From contig JAVTVX010000031.1 of the NCBI GenBank assembly GCA_033439265.1, positions 9,719,501 to 9,783,500 of the forward strand: 64,000 bases of DNA, written 5' to 3'. The DNA comes from Dillenia suffruticosa (taxonomy: Eukaryota > Streptophyta > Magnoliopsida > Dilleniales > Dilleniaceae). Positions 35,146-45,085 of this stretch are shown piece after piece (position 1 is the stretch's first letter; the number at the start of each line of letters is the position of its first letter). Made by a program: the position numbers and the translations under genes. The notes under the pieces are model-generated. The model saw only the letters and a list, made by a program, of their open reading frames with translations, had not been told where the DNA came from and searched no databases.

Positions 35146-35427
35146 AAAACACCTAAAATAGAGGAAAAATACCTTTAAAAAAAAAAGAAAATTTGTTTGC
35201 ATTGAAAGGAGAAAGAGTAAAAAAAATCCAAATATACAAAAGTACTTCAATAGCAATGATTACAAGAGATGTCAGAAGATTAAATACTCATAAAATTATT
35301 TCTTCCACAATGGGAGATGGAGAGAAAGTGAGGACAAAATAAATACTCATTATAAAAAAAAAAGGTTCTTTAGCTGATCTTTGGAAGGGAGAATGGAGGA
35401 TAGAGATTCAGGTAAAAAGTGAGGAGA

Positions 35428-38375
35428 TGTAACACCGACACTTTGGTATCCGTACTATTGTATTCATGTTCAGGAATTAAATAAAATATTTCTCAGTTAT
35501 ATATATATATAGAGAAATTTTCATTTATAATGAATTTTGATTTTGGAGTCTTTAAATTTAATTTTTAATATATTTGAAATTTTTACCATATCCGAGAATT
35601 TCGGTGTAAAATGAATATATATATATATATATATATGTAAATAATAATAATGATGATAAGAGCAAAAAAAAATCAAATTAGGGCTTAAAGCCCTAATTCT
35701 TCCTTCTCTCTCTCTCTCTTCCTCTTTCTTTCTCTCTCCGCCTCTTCCCCTTCTCGCGGCCGCCGCTCCCTTTCCACCATCACCGCTGCCCACCGCCATC
35801 ACCACCGACCCCCTCTCTACCTTTTCTCTCTCTCACTGTTTCTCTCTCTCTTCGCTGCTCACCCTCTCTCTATCTCTCACGATCTCCCTCCCTCTCGATC
35901 GTACTCCGCTGCGATCGTCCACACACGCCACCACCACAAGGTACCCCTCCGCCGCTCCTCTGCCTCACCTTCCTCCTGCGAGTACCACCGCTGCTCCACC
36001 CTTCCCCGAGCCGAGCACGCCCTGTGCGATCTCTCCCTCACGAGCGCCAGCGCACCCTTGCGCGATCTCTCCCGCACGAGCGCGAGGGCGCCCTTACGCG
36101 ATCTCCCCAGCGCGATCCTCCCTACACGATCGCTAGCGCGCATTTCCCCGTGCCAATGCGCCACAGCACGAGTGCAAGCGCACGACTGTCCAAGCGCTCC
36201 ACAACTCGAGCGTGCGCTTGCTCGGGAGCGCACCTACGCACGAGCGCGCACTGTGCAAGAGCGCGCTCTAGCCCACTAGCACGCGCAACCTGCGAGCCCG
36301 CCCTTGCGCGATCTCCCCAGCGTGAGCGCGCCCTCGCGCGCCGCAGCACGCTACCTCTCGCGGGCGCACAACTGCCGACCAGCCCACGAGCCGACTAGCC
36401 CACGACCAGCCTTCTCCTTCGAGAGCTCACCTGTAGTCCCCACAGAAACCTTAGGCCGAGCTTCTTCATTGCAGGTAACGGCTATGTTGGTTGAAATCCT
36501 AGGGTTTGGTATTTAGAATTTGAATTAGTTGTTAATATTATTCAAATTTGAAAATATTACAGGTTTTAAATCAATTCGATGGGTGAACGAAACCTAAATC
36601 TAAGATTTGCAAAACCCAAGGTGAGAAAAAAATGCAATCACTTAAACGTTTGAAATAAATTTTATTGAATTTAGGTTTCAATATCTTTAAGATGACATTA
36701 ATTTATACAAACTTAGGAAAGATGAGAAAGCCTAAGAATAATTGAAAATTTGATGACAATTGTGATAATCTGATTAGGTTAACTTTCTTGGAGAATCGAG
36801 GAGTCAATTTGGTTTGATTTTTAAAAATAGGGAGTGATCACTCTCCCTAGGAAGGTGAGTGACACCCTAATCTCTTGCATGAAATAGTGAAACCTGATTT
36901 TATCGTATTTTTAATAAAACATACTTTTGATATGCATTGTTTCAATATATGAAATTGAAATTCAAATCAGTTTTGTGATTATTGAAATGTCGTACTTATG
37001 TTTTCTACGATTATCCATCCATGTTTGCAATGAAATGAAATTGTGCCATGATTTGAGAAATGAAATATTTTTCTATTCTACGATTGCATTGGCTTGTTGA
37101 ATTTAAATGATTTCGATGAAATATATTAGCACACGGATTTGAATTGTTTTGAGAATATGATGAGATGATTTGGCTATGTGGGTTGGATGCCTATTAGTTT
37201 GAGATGATATGATGATATGGCATTATTTGATTTGATTCCGTAACTACGAAGGGTGTTTGTAGAGGCACCGGGTTGTCCGGATACGCTTCTACAGGAGGTA
37301 TCCACAAATATCATATGTCTAATAGCTATAGGCGCGGCCGGTTGAATCCAAGTAAGGGGGAGGACGTGTGTGATACCATCGTCTAGCACCGGGCGGGGTC
37401 CTATATAAGATGATGAGCTAGCCCTAGCGAACTCATGGCCAACGTCGGGGTAGTGAGCGACTTTTGAACTTTATGCATAATAAAACTCTCGATATGTCTG
37501 TCCTTGGTCATGGTTGACCTTTGCTAAGATCTTTTCGGCTTGCTCTATGATCTACTTGATTTTAAATGGATGTATATATGTATGTTAACGTGTGAATGAT
37601 TAAATGAGTTCATTTTAGCGAACATATCATGATTTATTGCAAAATTTGAATTATTGATTATGAATGATATTATTTGACACTCCAATATTCACCTACACTA
37701 TTAGTACTTGAGATTAATCCTCTCACTCACTAAGTATCTTCCTTGATACTCACCCCTCTTCTTTCCCTCCTCAGACAGGATTATTGTGCTAGAGCGACGC
37801 TTCGGGCTCTAAAGGATTTAATAGCTCTTTGGCGGATTTGAGTGTTTTCGATTGTGAGATTTAAATTAAGTTGAGATATGAGCTTCGCACTTTATTTTCG
37901 ACCCTGTGAGGTCTTGACCTTGAGGTCCGTAGTTGATCGTGTATTTATTTGGGATTGACTATATGATATATGTACATTAAATTGTAAAACTCTCATACTT
38001 CATTTGTATTGAAACAAATTGTAGTGTTTAAATGTTAACTTTGGAAAATTGATTGTAAATTGTATAAAACTTAGGTCCGCTCAATGTAGCAGCTGCTCAT
38101 ACTCTAGTTGGGTATGACAGTAGAGATCTGTGGCTAGAATTATTTATAATTTAGATAGTCTGGCGTTGTTTTGAATGTCTGTTGTGGTTGGTGGGTTATT
38201 GTGAGGTCGGGATGGCTATTCTATTTTATTTACAAAATGATTTTAAATTATACAGGTTTATTTGTACATGGGAGATCTCAGATTTATGGAGAGATTCTGT
38301 CCGATTTTCTATAAAAATACAGCCAGCATTCAAGGCAACGGGCGGTTGCTCACGATTCTGGTTCGGGGTGTGACA
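35428..38375 (+). mobile_element. Giant solo LTR, copy 3 (2.95 kb)
   Basis: Starts TGTAACACCGACACTTTGGT and ends TTCGGGGTGTGACA, with flanks GGAGA (35423-35427) and AGAGA (38376-38380), a 5-bp duplication with one change. The pre-insertion site survives in unit A. It shares the family 3' modules (37280-37310, 37435-37460, 37495-37530, 37725-37765, 38270-38375) but its first half differs: CT-rich runs (35697-35880) followed by a strongly GC-rich block. Open frames in that block are low-complexity artefacts. Confidence 0.9.
36020..36420 (+). repeat. GC-rich minisatellite-like block in LTR copy 3
   Basis: GCGATCTCTCCC-CACGAGCGC-type units start at about 36022, 36060 and 36097 (37-38-bp spacing) with another near 36306. 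The block is CG-rich in a window that is otherwise AT-rich, and dense in CpG. Confidence 0.7.
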
Positions 38376-38559
38376 AGAGAAGCAAGTAGATAAAAAGAAA
38401 ACTAAATATATGAAGAGTTGAAAAGAGAAAATTTTGATAGTGTTCCAAGGAAACTTCGGGATTTTGAATTTCCGTCACTAAATTAATAGTATTCAAGGAG
38501 CGGGTTTGTATTCCCGCTGATTAATATTTTTTAACGACGGATTTTGAATTTCCGTCACT

Positions 38560-38912
38560 AAATTAATATTTTTTATTTATTATATATATTTAATATAATT
38601 ATTATATTAATATTTTATTTTATTTAATTATATTTAATTAGCGACGAATTTAAGATATTCATCGCTAAATTATATTATATATAATTATATTTTTTATTTA
38701 TTATATATATTTTATTTAATTATTATATTAATATTTTATTTTATTTAATTAGCAACGGATCCGAGAATCCATCGTTAAATTTAGCGACGGATCAAGGAAT
38801 CCATCGCTAAATTATATTATATATATTTATATTATTTATTTATTATATATATTTTATTTAACATATTAATATTTTATTTTTATTTAATTAGCGACGAATT
38901 TTACATCTGTCG
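38560..38912. repeat. Three ~120-bp AT/palindrome units
   Basis: Each unit is a TTATTTATTATATATATTTTA-like AT-rich stretch followed by TTAATTAGCGACGAATT...CATCGCTAAATTATATTAT. The palindromic pair (AGCGACG ... CGTCGCT type) could form hairpins. Confidence 0.65.
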
Positions 38913-39175
38913 CTAGCCTCAACTGCACGCGAGTGACATCCCTGATTCGGCTCCTGCGCCCGCACCCCTGCCAGCTAGATCCCGCTCACGGCCTCATAAG
39001 TGCACTATTGCTCCGGTGCATGCGCCCGCCTACCCCCACCAGAGTTCGCGCCCGCTGGCCCACGCTGCACACGCGCCCGCTCAGATGCCCCACCCGAGTC
39101 CACCAGCCTGCCCCTACTACCTTAGGCCCGCGCCCTTGCCCGCATATGCCTTTGCTAAAAATCCGTTAAAAATGC
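38913..39175. other. GC-rich island in AT-rich CACTA-related DNA
   Basis: About 260 bp rich in CGCCCGC and CACGC words, sharply bounded by AT-rich repeats. Two overlapping frames (78 and 102 codons) are Pro/His/Ala-rich with no recognised motif. It could be captured genic DNA, but the source was not identified. Confidence 0.4.
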
Positions 39176-39589
39176 CTCCGTATTGTCTCCCGCTTAGTTC
39201 GAACACTTACACACACGTGAAAATGTATGAGCACTCAACCACCAGACCAATTGTCAACTCTAATCCAACTCATTTTTTTTACTTATTATCTTATTCAAAC
39301 ATTTTTCTTAAAATAACAAAATAATATAAAATTATAATATTTGTTATAAAATAAATTGTTAGTATAAAATAAAAGAATAAAAGATTTAAAAAATTAAAAT
39401 AATATTATTCTTTAAAAAAATAAAATATAAGATATTAATTAAAGAAATAATAATTTTTTATCAAATAATAAAATGCTAATTAAAATAAAATAATTAAAAA
39501 ATTAAAAAATAAAATAATATTATTCTTCAAAAGATTTTAAAAAATAAAAATATATAATTCCTTTAAAAATAAAAATATAAAATAAAAAA

Positions 39590-40390
39590 ATAAAATGCTA
39601 ATTTAAAATATTATAAAATCATTAATATGATTAGTTAAAAGAAATTAATAAAATAACAAAATATAAAAATATAAAATATTAATTTTAAAAAAATTAAGTT
39701 TAGTAATGGATTACGGTATCCGTCGCTAAATTAGCAACGAATTTCAAAAACCTTTACTAAGTTAGCGACTGATTACCATATCAGTCACTAACTTAGCGAC
39801 TGATTCGTGAGTTTGTCGCAAAATTTTGCGACGAATTCCTAATTCATCGCTAAATTGATCGCTAAATAATAAATATTTTTAAAAAACTAAAATAATCTTA
39901 TTTGTTAAAAATAAAAATATAAAAAATGAAATAAAATACTAATTTAAAATATTATAAAATAATAAATATAATTAGTTAATATAAATTAATAAAATAACAA
40001 AATAAAATAAATAAAATAAATTATAAAATGTTAATTTAAAAAAAAAATTAAGTTTAGCGACAGATTGCGGTATCCGTTGCTAAATTAGCGATGAATTTTA
40101 AAATCCATCACTAAGTTAGCAACGGATTTTGGAGTTCGTTGTTAAATTTTGCGATAGATTCCCAATTCGTCGTTAAATTTTGCGATAGATTCCCAATTCG
40201 TCGCTAAATCTGTTACTAAATAATAAATATTTAAAAAATAAAATAATATTATTCTTTAAAAAATAAAAATATTAAATAATAACTAAAATGCTAATTTAAA
40301 ATATTATAAGATAATAAATATGATTAGTTAATATAAATTTATAAAATAAAAGAATAATAAAATAAAATAAATTATAAAATGTTAATTTAA
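39590..40390. repeat. ~345-bp tandem units, each carrying GCGACGAATT palindromes
   Basis: ATGCTAATTTAAAATATTAT (and close variants) recurs at about 39594, 39945 and 40287. Between the copies lies TTAAGTTTAGCGACAGATT and a run of TTCGTCGCTAAAT-type motifs. The units are otherwise A/T only. Confidence 0.65.
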
Positions 40391-41462
40391 AAAAAAATTA
40401 AGTTTAATATTTTATATTCTATTTCTTTTTTTTCTTTTTTTTTATTTTATTTTTTTATACCATGTCGATAAATGGACAACCACTTATCAATAGTCGTCCG
40501 TCTCACTGCTGCCGCCCTCCAAAAACTACTATTTGATCTACTTGCTAGACGAAATAGATCGTCAGACGTGAATGTATGATCCATTGTGTTCCTTTTTGTT
40601 ATGATAATAACGAATAAAAATAAATAACTAAATTTTCAAAAACAATTGAAGTATATAAGACAAACGAATGGATGTAGAAGATAAAAAATACGAATAGTAA
40701 ACTCGACAGCCGCAATTAATTAAAAATTATTTGTTACGGATTAGTTGAATTATTTATTGCTCAAAATTATCAAATTGTTTAGAATTGTAATATTCAGTAT
40801 GTATTTAATTCGATTTCACTATATAGAATATGTTAAAAATGAGATACGGTTAAAAATATTTCCTAATAGAGTATAGAAGAAATTTTGCTTAAAAATTAGA
40901 CATGAATTTTGAAATTTAAATAATAAATTAGTAACGAATTTAGTTACGAAAATTTTATATATAGCTAATTAGTGATGAATTTAACCATGCATTTTGGAAT
41001 TTGTTGTTAAATTTTGTGCTAAATATTTTTACCGTGACTAAATAGCGACGAATTTAACGACGAAAATTTTTTGTAGTTTATTAGCAACGGATTTTGCGAC
41101 AAAAATTATTCGTGACTAAATTTGATAATGAAATACTTTTTTCACTAAATTTAGTAACGGAAAACAATATCTGTGACAAAATTTAGCGATAAAATTTCTA
41201 TTTGTTACTAATTAGCGACAAATTTTTCAACAAAAAATTTTTCGTCACAAATTAGCGACGGATTTAGTAAAGAAAATTTGTTCATCACCAAATTAGCGAT
41301 AAATTTAGTCACGAATAATGTATCTGTTACTAATTTAGCCACGAATATATTTTTGTTGCTCAATCCGTAGTAAATTAGTGACAAAAAAATTTTTCGTTGC
41401 TAAATCCGTCGCAAAATAGAGACGAATTTTTTTCGTCGCTAAAACTGTATTTTTTCGTAGTG

Positions 41463-42281
41463 GGTGTTTGGTGGGGCAAAGAATACAATTATAAATTTTG
41501 ATTGTCCTTATTTTACTAATAATATGTGTAATAAGCTAAGTGTTTGGTGTGACAAAAAATATGACTGCAAATTTATTTTTTACCTTTGGCTTCAAATTTT
41601 GTTTCCATTTGAAAACAAAGTGTTAAATTTGTACATGAGATGGTTGCAAAATTCACATGTATTTACTGCCATTTTGAAGGTGAAGTTGCATTTCCTTGAA
41701 TTTTTCTTTGTTTTTTTTTTTTTTGACATGAAATCTGAGATTTCGACCTGCATTTATTTTATAATTTTGTCTTAATCAATACTCTAATATTTTTAAAGCC
41801 AAGCATTTAGGCTCGTATAAAATACAATTATAAATTTTAATTGTATTTTTCTACCATATTAGTAGTAACCTGAGATTAAAGTCTGAATGTTTGGTATAAT
41901 ACAGAATATAACTACAAATTTTATTTTTCTATGCATTAGATGATTACACAATTCACATGCACTTTCATATCTATTTAGAATGAGAAGCTTCAATCGAATT
42001 CAATCTTTTTTTGGTCATAAGTAACAAGTGTTTGGTTTTAGTTAGATAATAATAGAATTTTGCATGTCCTTTTTGTCATAATAAATTTTGTTTCTACATA
42101 GACACACTTAGTTTATCATTACATTTTCATTTTTTTATGTTATCTTCAAAACCATGACTCGAGGCCATGTTTAATTGTGGAAATGAAGAAATAGAAATAG
42201 ATATAAAACTATTCGGAGAAACAAGACTTCATAAAAATATAAGAAACGAGAATATGATAAATGTGTACATGATCAAATATA
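41463..42281. repeat. Diverged GTGTTTGGT repeats, no gene
   Basis: AAGTGTTTGGT followed by AATA-AACTA-AAATTTTATTT-like text recurs at about 41463, 41538, 41803, 41884 and 42029, suggesting an old local duplication. The 103-codon frame at 41464-41775 is Phe/Leu-rich AT noise. Confidence 0.5.
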
Positions 42282-42652
42282 CAATACTAGAAAAAATAGT
42301 ATCAGCAATGGATAAATACCGATAGAAAAAAATCCATAAGTAATAATGACGGATTTTCGACATATTAACGTCGGACTGAATATCGACGAATTAGTGACAG
42401 AAATATTTCCGTCGTTAAAACCTAAAAAAATTATAAATTTATCAGTAACGGATTACCAATGAATATTTACCAACGGACTAACAAGGGAAATATTCCGTTG
42501 CTAATCCGTCAGTGTATTGGCGAAGGAAAAAAATAATTTTAAAAAAATATATGTATAACCATTAATAACGGATTAGCGACGGATTACCAACGGAAAAATT
42601 AACGATGTATTTTTTATTTTTTATATTTTATTTTTTATATTTTTATATTTTT

Positions 42653-42690
42653 TTATTTGTTTATTTGTTTATTTGTTTATTTGTTTATTT
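42653..42690. repeat. GTTTATTT microsatellite
   Basis: Four to five tandem copies of GTTTATTT inside the CACTA element. Confidence 0.8.
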
Positions 42691-43101
42691 TTTTAATTTC
42701 TTAATTTTTTAATTTTATTTAATAATTCTTTTTTTTATTTTTTTATTTTGTAAATATTATTTTATTTTTTCAAATATTTTATTGTTTTATTTTAAGCTAA
42801 TAACGCAAACTATAATATAGATTCTCTAACTCGATATAATTGATTTATGAATTCAAATAACCATCCTTGAATGTAAGTCGTAGAGTTCACAAGCCCTATC
42901 CCATTACTCAAAAATCAGGATCAAATTCATTTCCAAGTTTAATAAGCACCAAGAAAACCCTAGAAAAAAAAACCTCGGAACCAATGGTTAATGATCACCA
43001 ATAACTAGAAAATCTTAAAATCCAGGCCACTAAACAGGTCAATAATTGGTGGCAAGCAAGTCAGGTTTGAACCTGTGATGTGATGACTAGTAAGCATGTA
43101 A

Positions 43102-43123
43102 GAGAGAGAGAGAGAGAGAGAGA
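43102..43123. repeat. GA/CT microsatellite after a captured splice donor
   Basis: Pure AG run; on the minus strand it is a CT run directly after the GTAAGT donor. Confidence 0.85.
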
Positions 43124-43128
43124 CTTAC

Positions 43129-43227
43129 TTTGAGTGATTTGACGAGAGAGTCTTTGTTGGGACAGGTTTGAGAAGCAAGTAGTCGCTTGCCAGTGTTGGA
43201 GACAAGTTTGGCCGCCGATTCGGCCAT
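43129..43227 (-). pseudogene. Captured first exon of a plant gene (tentatively PDS5-like cohesion factor)
   Basis: On the minus strand an ATG at 43227 opens 33 stop-free codons, MAESAAKLVSNTGKRLLASQ... through NKDSLVKSLK, then a consensus GTAAGT donor at 43128 in phase 0. Upstream (43228-43500) is a CT-rich, GC-balanced leader with CCCTAG elements typical of plant 5' UTRs, and a TATA-like ATATATAAA at about 43520-43509. Downstream to about 42795 is intron-like DNA. The peptide resembles the start of plant PDS5-type sister-chromatid cohesion proteins (a G-K/R-L ... KD-LVK-LKQ pattern), but the match is short and from memory. No further exon follows before the CACTA end, so no complete protein is made here. 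Confidence 0.55.
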
Positions 43228-43624
43228 TTCTATTTCTAAACCCTAGTTGAGGGAGGGTCGTCGCGAGGAGAGATGAATCTTGACTTGAGAATCCGTCTGA
43301 AATTAGAGGGTCTCAAGAAACGAAAACGCGGTGCTGTGCAAGGGTAACAGACTAACAGTGAGAGAGAGAGGGAGAGAGAATCAGAGAGGGGGGAAGATCC
43401 CACCCTTGGAAACGTGAATAATGCTTTGTGACGACAACGGCGAGAAAAGGATAGCTATCGCTACGGTTCCGTTCAACTCCAAGTAATTATAAGGCCATCG
43501 GCGACAGAATTTATATATACGGTGGAAGAATAATATTATTTTATTTTTTTATGAAATTTAGTAATAGAAAAAATTTGTCATACAAAGGTATCAGCGACGG
43601 ATTATAACCTATTTTCTGGTAGTG

Positions 43625-45034
43625 AGATAATTAAAAATTATAAGATAAATAATATAAAAAATTATAATTCTGATTACGAGTAAATAAGTAAATAATCTAT
43701 TAGATACGAAAAATATAAAACCTTTTTATATAAATATTAATTCATTTAGCGTATTGAATCATTTAGAAAACATGAAAGGTTTAAAAAACATTTTCGAAAC
43801 ATGAAACATCAGTATTAAAAGTTTTCTCTAAAAATGAAAATGAACTCAGTATTTTAAAATTTTCACAAAGCACAAATTTCACCCAAAATTAAAATTTTAA
43901 ACAATCGCCACGATATGAAGAGAATAATAAATATAAAGATCAATCATCTCTATTAATGCAAAGAACAACAATTTTTTTTGGGGGGGGGGCTTGGGGATTG
44001 GGTGTGTAATTGGATATGTCACACTCAAGATTTTTCTTATTATTTGAATAAACATCAAAATAAAAATTTATCAGGGCTTTATTTTTCTTGAAAAATTCAG
44101 TGTAAAAGACACGAGATAACAATACATATATAGCGCACATTTTGGTGTATATTTCTTTTTTGAGTAATAAGAAATAATTATAATTTCAAACAATATATAT
44201 AATATGAATTCATTTAATCAGAAGACAAATTACCATAGTGCATTGCATGATTGCAAGGGTTCTCGGCTATTATAAAAATGAAATTGTAATTATCATTATT
44301 CATTGTAACTATATGTGTAGTAATAATTTCTATATGTTTGACAACCAACCACCAAATAAAATAATACACATTATTTTATTATTTACTAATCTCCATGAGC
44401 AATAGACAATCTGGTTCGGATGCATAGAAACCTCTTACTTAATTTAGAATTTTACGTGAAAAACAATTCTACTAATTTAAAATTTTATGTGAGAAACTCC
44501 AGATTGGTGGGACAATGGACACAAATTATTGTTACAAGGCAAATGTATTCCATTAAGATATCTTGGACTTTTATTTTCAAACATTTTGAAAGATCAAAAT
44601 TACAAAATTATAAAGAAACATATGGATTTTATATTAATAACTTGTCACAATCTTCGGATCATTATTATAATTAAATGGTAAAAATACATATAAATTCGCC
44701 CTAATCGAACATTTAATTACCCTTTCAATGTATTCAATAAATTGTATGAATTGAGAGTAATCATATTGGCAACTTCTTAGCAAAAATAAATAAATAAATA
44801 AACAAAACCATATTTTACAATCAACCACCTGACATAAGGTATTGCTGCAATAAATAATGAGTATATATCAATGATTCATTTTCTTACCAAATTTGTGCCT
44901 TAATCTACCAAAATAATAATATATTAGATTAAGCAGACATGACCCTAACTCCTTTCAAAAAAATATACACTATATATTCATTTCGAAATTGTTACCATTT
45001 CCAAAGATACAATTGATCCCAACTAATGACATTA
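43625..45034. other. Intergenic, no gene seen
   Basis: AT-rich. Contains a run of ten G (43980-43989) and a short direct repeat (AATTTAGAATTTTACGTGA near 44440 and AATTTAAAATTTTATGTGA near 44474). The 84-codon frame at 44420-44674 has no recognisable motif. Confidence 0.5.
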
Positions 45035-45040
45035 TTTATT
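45035..45040 (-). terminator. Polyadenylation signal AATAAA of the aspartic protease gene
   Basis: AATAAA on the minus strand, about 46 nt past the stop codon at 45086, a sensible position for a plant near-upstream element. Confidence 0.5.
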
Positions 45041-45085
45041 GATAAAATTAATCATCACTTCAATAAAGGTACACCTTTTAGAGTA

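Larger units (their letters stand above)
34602..38433 (+). repeat. Tandem duplication, unit B, split by a solo LTR
   Basis: Repeats unit A from CAATGTTTATATTTTT to GTGAGGAGA (35427), then resumes at 38376 (AGAGAAGCAAGTAGATAAAA) and ends at about 38433, where the CACTA-related sequence begins. In unit A the same place reads GTGAGGAGAAGCAAGTAG uninterrupted, which fixes the LTR insertion point. Confidence 0.85.
38434..41462. mobile_element. CACTA-related element, one terminus seen
   Basis: The right end reads ...CGTAGTG at 41462, i.e. CACTACGAAAAAATACAG on the other strand, followed inward by TTTTAGCGACGAA-type subterminal repeats (40920-41455). Similar TTAGCGACGGATT palindromic motifs recur at 38460-38910 and 39700-40210. 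The left end, at the unit B junction (38433), has no CACTA terminus, so it is truncated there or composite. No transposase frame is present. Confidence 0.65.
42282..43624. mobile_element. Non-autonomous CACTA element carrying plant gene sequence (Pack-CACTA)
   Basis: The right terminus is GTAGTG at 43624 (CACTACCAGAAAATAGG inward on the minus strand). The left terminus CAATACTAGAAAAAATAG at 42282 differs by two bases in the first nine. Flanking trinucleotides ATA and AGA are compatible with a decayed 3-bp duplication. Both ends continue into GTATCAGC(A/G)A(C/T)GGAT subterminal motifs. The centre (about 42795-43520) is ordinary plant gene DNA, with intron, exon 1 and leader of a gene on the minus strand. 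Confidence 0.7.

Noticed and set aside
35877-36516. Several overlapping open frames of 70-124 codons on both strands
   Set aside because: They lie in a CpG-rich minisatellite with few stop codons, are Arg/Ala/Ser-rich, overlap each other and show no domain.
38434-38450. Left CACTA terminus for the element ending at 41462
   Set aside because: The junction reads TAGTGTTCCAAGG, without CACTAC or similarity to the right terminus.
38933-39324. 78- and 102-codon frames in the GC island
   Set aside because: Pro/His-rich low-complexity translation on overlapping frames; no recognisable protein family.
43980-43989. Run of ten G as a G-quadruplex site
   Set aside because: A single homopolymer run with no other G-tracts in suitable spacing apart from one GGGG; may also be an assembly-prone homopolymer.
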